Shown here one piece after another: positions 13,779 to 19,969 of a stretch of DNA of 19,969 nucleotides. The notes under the pieces are model-generated. The model was not told where the DNA came from. It saw only the letters and a list, made by a program, of their open reading frames with translations, and searched no databases. The number at the start of each line of letters is the position of its first letter. The first letter of the stretch is position 1. A program made the translations under genes and the position numbers. This DNA comes from Tropicimonas sp047971885 (GTDB lineage: Bacteria; Pseudomonadota; Alphaproteobacteria; Rhodobacterales; Rhodobacteraceae): contig NZ_JBKEAE010000072.1 in NCBI RefSeq assembly GCF_047971885.1, positions 1 to 19,969 of the forward strand, given 5' to 3'.

Positions 13779-15032
13779 TTGGACATCCTGACGATCCCCC
13801 GCCTGCAGGCCCGGTTCCGGACCCAGGCCCTGCAGCGGAAGCTGAACGCGCAGCTTTCGCGCGAGGACGAGACCGGCCTGATCGCCAAGCAACTTCTGGG
13901 CCGCAGCGAGACACCGCGCCCGGCGGGAAAGCTGGTCTGGCTTCAGGCGCCCGGCGGGCTGGATGCCGGCGCGGCAACAGCGTTGCGCGACCGCATCGCC
14001 GAGGAGGTTCCCGGCATCAACCTGCTGGCCACCGTTCCCGAACGGCTGCGCGAGCGGATCGCCGACGGCATACCGGCCGAACTGCCGCCGCTGGAATCGC
14101 CCGGCAGCGTCGAGCGGTTCCTCGACCACTGGCGCCCGGATGTCTGCATCTGGTTCGGCCGGGTGGAGGCGCCGATCCTGGCCGACGCCTGCGCCCGGCG
14201 CGGCATACCGATGTTCCTGCAGGATGCCACCGCGCCCGAGATCAACAGCGCACGAGGGCGGGCATTGCAGCAACGCATGCTCGGGCTGTTCGAGCGCATT
14301 CTGGCACTCGATGTGGTCGAGGCGGACCGTATCCGTGCCATCGGATCGATCCCTTCGCGGATCGAAACCACCGGGCGCCTCACCCAGGTGGCGAACCCGC
14401 CGGCCTGTGTCGAATCCGAGCGCGCCGCGCTTGCCGATGCGCTGAACACCCGCCCGGTATGGGTTGCCGCCTGCCCGACACCGGGCGAGGTACCGGCGAT
14501 TCTCGACGCGCACTGGGCGGCACGGCGGACCACGCACCGGCTACTGCTGATTCTCGTTCCGCCGGCCGGGTCGATAGGCTCGGAACTGGGGCCGGCACTC
14601 GTCGAACTGGGCTGGCAGATCGCCCTGCGGGAGGCCGACGAATATCCCGAATTCGCCACCGACATATACATCGCCGACACCTGCGAGGAACTGGGGCTGT
14701 TCTATCGGCTCTCGCCGGTGACATTCCTCGGCGGCACCCTGTCGGGCGGGCCGGTGCCCGAGGCGATGGGTCCGGCGACGCTGGGCTCGGCGATTATCGC
14801 CGGACCGCAGGGCGGGCATGAAAGCGAAATTCTGGCAAAGCTCCAGTCCGGCGGCGCCTGTCGCCGGATCGCCGACGCCAGTCAGCTGGGCGAGGCCGTT
14901 TCGGCGCTTCTCGAACCCGATACGGCGGCATCGCTTGCGCTCAACGCCTGGAGCATCGCAACCGATGGCGTGCGGGTGATGAACCGGCTCGGCACGCTGG
15001 TGGCCACCGCGCTGCACGGCTGGCCCGACTGA
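13779..15032 (+). CDS. WaaA/KdtA-like (Kdo transferase scaffold) protein lacking canonical motifs
   Basis: The 417-residue protein follows the WaaA two-domain glycosyltransferase layout: LVWLQAPGGLDAG (53–64), RPDVCIWFGRVEAPIL (119–133), RLLLILVP (254–261), and IADTCEELGLFYRLSPVTFLGGTL (298–321). WaaA moves Kdo from CMP-Kdo to lipid IVA at the inner membrane. Here the N-terminal membrane helix is missing, the SVGE catalytic Glu position reads GLD (Asp62), ETELWP reads GRVEAP, the RHP motif reads PAG, and GGHNPLE is replaced by GGPVPEAMG. It may be an inactive or repurposed paralogue, with a standard waaA elsewhere. The start is a TTG at 13779, six bases after DUF4170. The stop overlaps the lpxK ATG. 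Homology is fairly secure; Kdo transferase activity is doubtful. Confidence 0.78.
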   Translation: MDILTIPRLQARFRTQALQRKLNAQLSREDETGLIAKQLLGRSETPRPAGKLVWLQAPGGLDAGAATALRDRIAEEVPGINLLATVPERLRERIADGIPAELPPLESPGSVERFLDHWRPDVCIWFGRVEAPILADACARRGIPMFLQDATAPEINSARGRALQQRMLGLFERILALDVVEADRIRAIGSIPSRIETTGRLTQVANPPACVESERAALADALNTRPVWVAACPTPGEVPAILDAHWAARRTTHRLLLILVPPAGSIGSELGPALVELGWQIALREADEYPEFATDIYIADTCEELGLFYRLSPVTFLGGTLSGGPVPEAMGPATLGSAIIAGPQGGHESEILAKLQSGGACRRIADASQLGEAVSALLEPDTAASLALNAWSIATDGVRVMNRLGTLVATALHGWPD

Positions 15033-16015
15033 TGCGCGCACCCGCCTTCTGGGATAACCCGCCCGATGCGCCGGGCATTCTGGCGCGGCTGCTGTCGCCG
15101 CTGGGAGCGCTCTACGCGGCGGCAACGGCGCGCAGGCTGGCGCGGGGATCCTCGTGGCACGCCGGGATCCCGGTGATCTGCATCGGCAATCTGAGCGTCG
15201 GCGGCACCGGCAAGACACCGACGACCATCGCCCTGGCCGAAAGGCTTGGCGACGGCACCCATATCGTCAGCCGCGGCTTCGGCGGCAGGCTCGACGGCCC
15301 GCTGCGGGTGGACGAACGCCGGCACCACGCCGAAGATGTCGGCGACGAACCGCTGCTGATGGCGGCCTTCGCGCCGGTCTGGATCGCGCGCGACCGCGCC
15401 GCCGGCGTTCGCGCCGCCGAGAACGCCGGGGCGCGCCTTGTCCTTCTGGACGACGGCTTTCAGAACCCGGCGGTCGCCAGATCGCTCTCGATCGTGGTCG
15501 CGGATGCCGCGCGCGGCTTCGGCAACGGGCGCTGCATCCCGGCGGGTCCGCTGCGCGAGCCTGTTGCGGCGGGGCTTGCCCGCGCCGACCTGCTGCTGAC
15601 CATCGGCGAACCGGCAATGCAGGCGCGCTTCGGCAAGACTTGGGGGGCGGCTGCCGCCGGGCTTGCGCGCATCGAGGGGCGGCTCGCGCCGCTGCAGACG
15701 GGAATGGACTGGCAGGGCATGCCGGTGCTGGCCTTCGCCGGCATCGGCTACCCCGAGAAGTTCTTTGCCACGCTCCGCAGCCTCGGCGCGGATATCCGCC
15801 GCACCGAGGCGCTGGAGGACCACCAGCCGCTGACCCCGGCCCTGATGACCCGGCTGGAGGCTGAGGCGGGCAAGCTGGGCGCCCAGCTCGTCACCACGGA
15901 AAAGGACGCGGCGCGCATGCAGCCGGCATTCCGCCGCAAGGTGCTGACGGTGCCGGTACGGCTCGCTGTCGATGACTGGACAGCGCTGGACCGGCTGGTC
16001 GCCGCGCTGCCCTGA
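15032..16015 (+). CDS. lpxK: Tetraacyldisaccharide 4'-kinase
   Basis: Phosphorylates the 4' position of the lipid A disaccharide to give lipid IVA, at the cytoplasmic face of the inner membrane. The protein has 327 residues, the usual length. The N-terminal hydrophobic/amphipathic region (APGILARLLSPLGALYAAAT) is where LpxK touches the membrane. The P-loop GNLSVGGTGKTPT (52–64) is the family signature. Further conserved parts are SRGFGGRL, HHAEDVGDEPLLMA, LLDDGFQNP, and the late LEDHQPLT with the conserved His, followed by LVTTEKDAARM. The ATG shares TGATG with the stop of the WaaA-like gene, so the two are coupled. The gene ends two bases before the stop of the convergent DsbA gene. Confidence 0.95.
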   Translation: MRAPAFWDNPPDAPGILARLLSPLGALYAAATARRLARGSSWHAGIPVICIGNLSVGGTGKTPTTIALAERLGDGTHIVSRGFGGRLDGPLRVDERRHHAEDVGDEPLLMAAFAPVWIARDRAAGVRAAENAGARLVLLDDGFQNPAVARSLSIVVADAARGFGNGRCIPAGPLREPVAAGLARADLLLTIGEPAMQARFGKTWGAAAAGLARIEGRLAPLQTGMDWQGMPVLAFAGIGYPEKFFATLRSLGADIRRTEALEDHQPLTPALMTRLEAEAGKLGAQLVTTEKDAARMQPAFRRKVLTVPVRLAVDDWTALDRLVAALP

Positions 16016-16017
16016 GC

Positions 16018-16683
16018 TTATTCGGCAAGCTTCTCGTCGAGGATCCTGGCGAAATCGGCGTAGCTCATGTTCGAGTATTTCTCGCCGTTGACGATGAAGC
16101 TCGGCGTCGCGGTGATCCCGTCCTTGCTGGCGTTGTCCTCCCACCACGCGACAAGTGTCTGGGCCATTTCGGCATCCTGCATGCAGGCGTTGAGCTGATC
16201 GTCGGAAAGCCCGGCCCTGCGGCCGATCCGGCGCAGATTGTCGGCGATCTGCGCCGGTTCACCCTGTGCCCATTCGCCAAGCTCCCCGAAGACGATGTCG
16301 GACAGGCCGAAATAGCGCATCGGATCGCAGCGCGCCACCATCGACGCCCACAGACCGTAACGGTCGAAATAGACATCGCGGTGCACGAAACGGATCTTGC
16401 CGGTATCGATGTAGTTCTTCCTCAGTTCGGGAAAGACCGTCTGGTTGAAATTCGCGCAATGGCCGCAGGTGAACGAGGCGTATTCGATCACCTCGACCGT
16501 GGCGCCGGGATCGCCCAGCACCATCTCGATCACTTCGCCGCTGCCTTCGGCAGCCTCGGCGGCGCCGACCGCGCCGGCGATCGGCGGCAGGGTCATGGGC
16601 CCTTCGGCGCTGCGGCTCATCCAGTAGCCGGCGCCGGCGGCAACAAGGGCCGCGGCGACGGCAAGGGTCAGGTAACGTTTCAT
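16018..16683 (-). CDS. DsbA-family thiol-disulfide oxidoreductase
   Basis: Periplasmic or membrane-anchored thioredoxin-fold protein of 221 residues. The N-terminus is a single hydrophobic segment (YLTLAVAAALVAAGAGYWM), either a signal peptide or an anchor. The active site is CGHC (residues 73–76) in EYASFTCGHCANF, and the cis-proline loop is TPSFIVNG (Pro194). Between them lies a helical insertion with two further cysteines (119 and 167), common in DsbA-like proteins of this class. It likely introduces or shuffles disulfides in exported proteins; the redox partner is not in the window. The ATG overlaps the stop of the upstream dciA-like gene in ATGA, so the two are translationally coupled. 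Confidence 0.9.
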   Translation of the reverse strand: MKRYLTLAVAAALVAAGAGYWMSRSAEGPMTLPPIAGAVGAAEAAEGSGEVIEMVLGDPGATVEVIEYASFTCGHCANFNQTVFPELRKNYIDTGKIRFVHRDVYFDRYGLWASMVARCDPMRYFGLSDIVFGELGEWAQGEPAQIADNLRRIGRRAGLSDDQLNACMQDAEMAQTLVAWWEDNASKDGITATPSFIVNGEKYSNMSYADFARILDEKLAE

Positions 16684-17234
16684 TCGGACATCTCCGTTCG
16701 TCTTTTCGATTTGCCAAGTACCGCCGCGCCCAGATCGGCCAGCGCACGGCGCAGCCGCTCGTCGCCGACACTTTCCGCCAGCGCCTCGGCCCGGTGTCGC
16801 AGGGCATCATCGGGAAGATCCGCCGCCTCGGGCCGCCGGTGGGCGAAATCCGCCCGCCCCTCGGCAAAGCCGCTGGCGGCGGTCTGGGTGAAGCGGATAC
16901 GCGCGATCGCGGCATAGCCGTATACGGCGTTCACCTTCTGGCGCAGCGCGGGTTCCTGCATCTGCAGCACGGGGGCCTGCGCGCCGGTGGTCAGGACCGT
17001 CAGCGTCGCGCCGAAGCCGCCCCCGGAATAGCTTACGCTGACCGGCCGGCTGATGGCGGCAATCTCCGGGCCGACGATTTCGGCCCAATGGGTCAGAAGG
17101 CGGGTTTCGGCAAAGCCGCGCTTCTCGCTCGCCGCCCGGATACGATCCGACAGCAGGCCCGAGGTCCGCTCGAACCCGCGCATCCGCCGGGTCGGATTGA
17201 ATGATCTGTCGTCGCGCGGCGGCATGCCTGACAT
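16680..17234 (-). CDS. DUF721/DciA-like protein
   Basis: A 184-residue cytoplasmic protein with the DUF721 domain; in bacteria without DnaC, DciA of this family helps load the replicative helicase DnaB. The diagnostic part is TRLLTHWAEIVGPEIAAISRPVSVSYSG, followed by TLTVLTTGAQAPVLQMQEPALRQKVNAVYGYAAIARIRF, which forms the KH-like domain (quoted in parts: strand, helix, then IARIRFTQT). The C-terminal half is charged and probably flexible. Two starts are possible: ATG 17234, very close to the GAGGG purine run, or ATG 17225 with better spacing; I keep the longer. The stop overlaps the dsbA-like start. A role in helicase loading is inferred from the family. Confidence 0.84.
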   Translation of the reverse strand: MSGMPPRDDRSFNPTRRMRGFERTSGLLSDRIRAASEKRGFAETRLLTHWAEIVGPEIAAISRPVSVSYSGGGFGATLTVLTTGAQAPVLQMQEPALRQKVNAVYGYAAIARIRFTQTAASGFAEGRADFAHRRPEAADLPDDALRHRAEALAESVGDERLRRALADLGAAVLGKSKRRTEMSE

Positions 17235-17260
17235 TTCCCTCTGCTCGCCCTATCTTAGCG

Positions 17261-17281
17261 GCTGGCCCGTCCGGGGCCAGC
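17261..17281. repeat. Perfect inverted repeat between dciA-like gene and mutY
   Basis: GCTGGCCC (17261–17268) pairs with GGGCCAGC (17274–17281) across a five-base loop, in the 72-base divergent gap. There is no T run, so it is not a terminator. It could be an operator or a leader hairpin; nothing decides between these. Confidence 0.45.
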
Positions 17282-17306
17282 ACATTGGCGCAGAGAGACA
17301 TAAAGA

Positions 17307-18419
17307 ATGCGTGACGTGAAACGGCAGGATGCGCGGGCGGCGCTGCTCGGCTGGTACGATGCGCATGCGCGCGATCTGCCATGGCGCGTTGCCCCCGCCG
17401 CACGATCCGCCGGGGTCCGGCCCGATCCCTACGCGGTCTGGCTGTCCGAAGTGATGCTTCAGCAGACCACCGTCTCGGCAGTGCGCGAACGCTTCGGGCG
17501 TTTCATGGCACGCTGGCCCGACGTGGCGACGCTGGCCGCGGCGGCGGACGCCGAGGTAATGGCCGAATGGGCCGGGCTGGGGTACTACGCCCGCGCCCGC
17601 AACCTGCTGAAATGCGCCCGTACCATCGCGGACGAACTGGGCGGCAGCTTCCCGCAGACCCGGGCTGAGCTTCTGGTGTTGCCCGGAATCGGCGCCTATA
17701 CCGCCGCCGCCATCGCCGCCATCGCCTTCGACCGGCCCGAAACGGTGGTGGACGGCAATGTCGAGCGGGTGATGGCCCGGCTTTTCGACATCGAAACGCC
17801 GCTGCCGGCCGCCAAGCGCAAGCTGGCCGCGCTGGCCGATGGGCTGACGCCGCTTGAAAGACCCGGCGATCACGCGCAGGCGATGATGGATCTGGGTGCC
17901 ACGATCTGCACACCCGCCCGCCCGGCCTGCGGGATTTGCCCGCTTGCATCGTTCTGCGCCGGCCGCGCCGCCGGCAGGGCGGCGGAATTGCCGCGCCGCA
18001 CCCCGAAGCTGACCAAGCCGGTCCGGCATGGCATCGCCTATGTGGCGCGGCGCAGCGACGGCGCCCTTCTGCTGGAAACCCGCCCGCCCCGGGGGCTGCT
18101 CGGCGGCATGCTGGGCTGGCCGGGCTCGGGCTGGTCCGACGCGCCGGAGGCCAAACCACCGCTCGACGCGGACTGGCGCAGGCTTCCGGGCGAGGTGCGG
18201 CACACCTTCACCCATTTCCACCTGCGCCTTGGGGTCGAGATCGCCAAGGTGCGCCTTTCGGCCGCACCCGAACGTGGCGCATTCCGCCCGGCGGCGGAAT
18301 TCGACCCTGCGGCCCTGCCCACCCTGATGCGCAAGGTCTGGTCGCTGGCGGCACCCGCCTTCGGCCGAGCGGGAAGGCGGGCTCAGGCCGCCCGCTCCTT
18401 GCCGCCGAACCGGCCGTAA
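17307..18419 (+). CDS. mutY: A/G-specific adenine glycosylase
   Basis: Removes adenine mispaired with 8-oxoguanine or guanine in base-excision repair. The 370-residue protein shows the full MutY layout: LPWR near residue 24, the catalytic Glu48 in VWLSEVMLQQTTV, the helix-hairpin-helix LPGIGAYTAAAI (125–136), and Asp149 in VVDGNVERV. The iron-sulfur cluster cysteines are 201, 208, 211 and 217 (C-x6-C-x2-C-x5-C). A C-terminal NUDIX-like domain follows, with RPPRGLLGGMLGWPGSGW and HTFTHFHLRL, which recognises 8-oxoG. The start at 17307 has only a weak purine-rich site upstream. The last 37 bases overlap the end of the convergent fadB-like gene, and the tail there is arginine- and alanine-rich. 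Confidence 0.95.
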   Translation: MRDVKRQDARAALLGWYDAHARDLPWRVAPAARSAGVRPDPYAVWLSEVMLQQTTVSAVRERFGRFMARWPDVATLAAAADAEVMAEWAGLGYYARARNLLKCARTIADELGGSFPQTRAELLVLPGIGAYTAAAIAAIAFDRPETVVDGNVERVMARLFDIETPLPAAKRKLAALADGLTPLERPGDHAQAMMDLGATICTPARPACGICPLASFCAGRAAGRAAELPRRTPKLTKPVRHGIAYVARRSDGALLLETRPPRGLLGGMLGWPGSGWSDAPEAKPPLDADWRRLPGEVRHTFTHFHLRLGVEIAKVRLSAAPERGAFRPAAEFDPAALPTLMRKVWSLAAPAFGRAGRRAQAARSLPPNRP

Positions 18420-19969
18420 AAGCTCTGGCCCTTGCCGGCCATTTCCTCCAGCAGCACCGGCGCGGCGAAGCGTGCGCCATGCGCCCCGGCCAGTTCGTTG
18501 GCGCGCGCGGCGGCATAGGGCGTGCCCAGCATGTCGAGCCAGCTGAACGGACCACCCGACCATGGCGCAAAACCCCAGCCGAGGATGGCGCCAACGTCGC
18601 CTTCGCGGATGTCTTCCAGCACGCCCTGCTCAAGGGCGCGTACCGCCTCCAGCGACTGAACGAACAGCAGGCGGTGCTGCACTTCGGTCAGGTCGGGCTG
18701 TCCTGCGGCGGGCGGGAATTTCCCGGCGGGCCCTTCCCAGAGTTGCCGGCGCTTTCCGGTATCGTCGTAATCGTAGAAACCCGCGCGCGCCTTGCGGCCC
18801 AGCCGCCCCTGATCGGCCATCCAGAATATCACCTCGTCCACCGCGCCGTCGGGATAGGCATCGCCCATCGCCGCGCGCGTCGCTCTGGCGATCCTGACGC
18901 CGAGGTCGATCGAGGTTTCGTCGACCAGTTGCAGCGGCCCCAGCGGCATGCCGACCAGCCTGGCGGCATTTTCGATCAGCGCCGGGCCGACCCCCTCGGC
19001 AACCATGCGTATCCCCTCGTTGATATAGGGGATGATGCAGCGGTTGGCATAGAAGAAGCGCGCATCGTTGACGACGATCGGGGTCTTGCGGATCTGGCGC
19101 ACGTAATCGAGCGCCCGGGCCACCGCGCGCGGGCCGGTCTGGCGGCCCTTGATGATCTCGACCAGCAGCATCTTCTCGACCGGCGAGAAGAAGTGGATGC
19201 CGATGAACTGTTCCGGCCGGCCGCTTGCCTGGGCCAGCTGGCCGATGGGCAGGGTCGAGGTATTGGTGGCAAGGATGCAACCGGCATCCACCGCCGCCTC
19301 GACGGCTTTCGTTACCCCGGCCTTGATGGCGGGGTCCTCGAACACCGCCTCGATCACCAGATCGCAGCCCGCAAGCGCCGAATAATCGGTTGTCGCGGTG
19401 ATCCGGTCCAGCAGTTCGCGCTTCTTTTCGGGCGTGGACCTGCCGCGCCTGATGCCCTTGTCGGCATATGCCTCGCTATAGGCCCTGCCGCGATCGGCGG
19501 CCTCCTGACTCTGGTCGAGCAGGACAACCTCGATCCCCGCCTGAGCCGAAACCAGCGCGATTCCCGCGCCCATCATGCCGGCACCAAGAACACCCAGCCT
19601 GCGAACCTTCTGATCGGGCACGTCGGGCCGGTTGGCGCCCTTTTCCAGCGCCTCCTTGTTGATGAAAAGCGTGCGGATCATCGCCGAGGACGAGGGATTC
19701 ATCAGCACGCCGGTGAACCAGCGCGCCTCGATCCGCAGCGCGGTATCGAAATCGACCTGCGCACCCTCGTAGACCGCCGACAGGAGCGCCTTCGCCGCCG
19801 GATAGACGCCCTGCGTCCTGCCGTTGACCATCGCGCTGGCACCGACGAAGGTCATGAAACCGGTCGTGCTGAAGGGCGCGCCACCGGGCATCCGGTAGCC
19901 TTTCTCGTCCCATGGCTTGACAATCTTCGGCGCGCTCAGAACCCATTCGCGCGCCCTGTCCACCAGTTC
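18383..19969 (-). CDS. Multifunctional fatty-acid oxidation protein, FadB/FadJ type (N-terminal part outside window)
   Basis: Alpha subunit of a beta-oxidation complex: an enoyl-CoA hydratase domain joined to 3-hydroxyacyl-CoA dehydrogenase. The gene runs off the right edge; about 528 residues are visible of an expected 700 or more, so most of the hydratase domain is missing here and the GTG at 19963 is probably internal. Visible are the linker region, then the NAD-binding motif GVLGAGMMGAG (about 124–134 counted from 19963), ILATNTSTLPI, the catalytic His in GIHFFSPVEKMLLVEI, and FYANRCIIPY. A second dehydrogenase-like C-terminal domain follows, with GWGFAPWSGGPFSWLDMLG. The stop lies within the last 37 bases of mutY on the other strand. 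A thiolase partner is not in the window. Confidence 0.94.
   Translation of the reverse strand, partial: ELVDRAREWVLSAPKIVKPWDEKGYRMPGGAPFSTTGFMTFVGASAMVNGRTQGVYPAAKALLSAVYEGAQVDFDTALRIEARWFTGVLMNPSSSAMIRTLFINKEALEKGANRPDVPDQKVRRLGVLGAGMMGAGIALVSAQAGIEVVLLDQSQEAADRGRAYSEAYADKGIRRGRSTPEKKRELLDRITATTDYSALAGCDLVIEAVFEDPAIKAGVTKAVEAAVDAGCILATNTSTLPIGQLAQASGRPEQFIGIHFFSPVEKMLLVEIIKGRQTGPRAVARALDYVRQIRKTPIVVNDARFFYANRCIIPYINEGIRMVAEGVGPALIENAARLVGMPLGPLQLVDETSIDLGVRIARATRAAMGDAYPDGAVDEVIFWMADQGRLGRKARAGFYDYDDTGKRRQLWEGPAGKFPPAAGQPDLTEVQHRLLFVQSLEAVRALEQGVLEDIREGDVGAILGWGFAPWSGGPFSWLDMLGTPYAAARANELAGAHGARFAAPVLLEEMAGKGQSFYGRFGGKERAA

Noticed and set aside
17250..18563. A 437-codon minus-strand open frame opposite mutY
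   Set aside because: It covers a complete MutY with catalytic and iron-sulfur residues on the other strand and shows no recognisable domain itself.
1..19969. A defence island, secretion cluster or biosynthetic cluster
   Set aside because: Every gene could be assigned to housekeeping, envelope, repair or general metabolic families, and no set of adjacent unknown genes with mobile-element signs is present.

Overview
The window is high-GC, densely packed chromosomal DNA that looks like an alphaproteobacterium of the Rhodobacterales (Rhodobacteraceae/Paracoccaceae). The evidence is the combination of GC-rich codon use, DUF2125 and DUF4170 proteins, the gene order pmbA–cysQ-like–DUF4170–waaA-like–lpxK and the neighbouring mutY/dciA/dsbA-type genes. 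It reads as ordinary core genome. I see no rRNA, tRNA, CRISPR array, insertion sequence or prophage. There are still several local oddities.

Layout. (1) 1–2569, plus strand: the 3' part of leuS, then lptE and holA, joined by short start/stop overlaps; a free-standing GST-like gene follows (2626–3213). (2) 3205–4395, minus: a BaiN/HI0933-type flavoprotein, divergent from a 99-residue HNH protein (4440–4739). (3) 4740–5055: a gene-poor gap of about 315 bp. (4) 5056–6425, minus: an SDR and a short crotonase-fold protein, translationally coupled. (5) 6567–9739, plus: two tandem, related, exported DUF2125 proteins ending in a strong bidirectional terminator. (6) 9812–11197, minus: a Do/DegP-type periplasmic protease with a good match to an alphaproteobacterial RpoH (heat-shock) promoter. 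(7) 11347–16015, plus: pmbA (tldE), a CysQ-like phosphatase, DUF4170, a WaaA-like protein and lpxK. (8) 16018–17234, minus: dciA-like DUF721 protein coupled to a DsbA-family protein. (9) 17307–18419, plus: mutY, overlapping tail to tail with (10) a fadB/fadJ-type multifunctional beta-oxidation protein that runs off the right edge.

Two themes recur. The first is the cell envelope: LptE (LPS export), LpxK and a WaaA-like protein (lipid A/Kdo region), DegP, DsbA and the exported DUF2125 pair. The second is DNA metabolism: HolA, DciA, MutY and the HNH protein. The SDR/crotonase pair and the FadB-type protein belong to acyl-CoA or short-chain metabolism.

The points most worth a second look are: an in-frame, low-GC segment of about 57 codons inside LeuRS just before KMSKS; a WaaA-scaffold protein next to lpxK that has lost the family's signature catalytic and donor-binding motifs; a crotonase-fold protein lacking both catalytic glutamates; and the heat-shock-like promoter of the DegP gene. 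I did not find a clear new multi-gene system.
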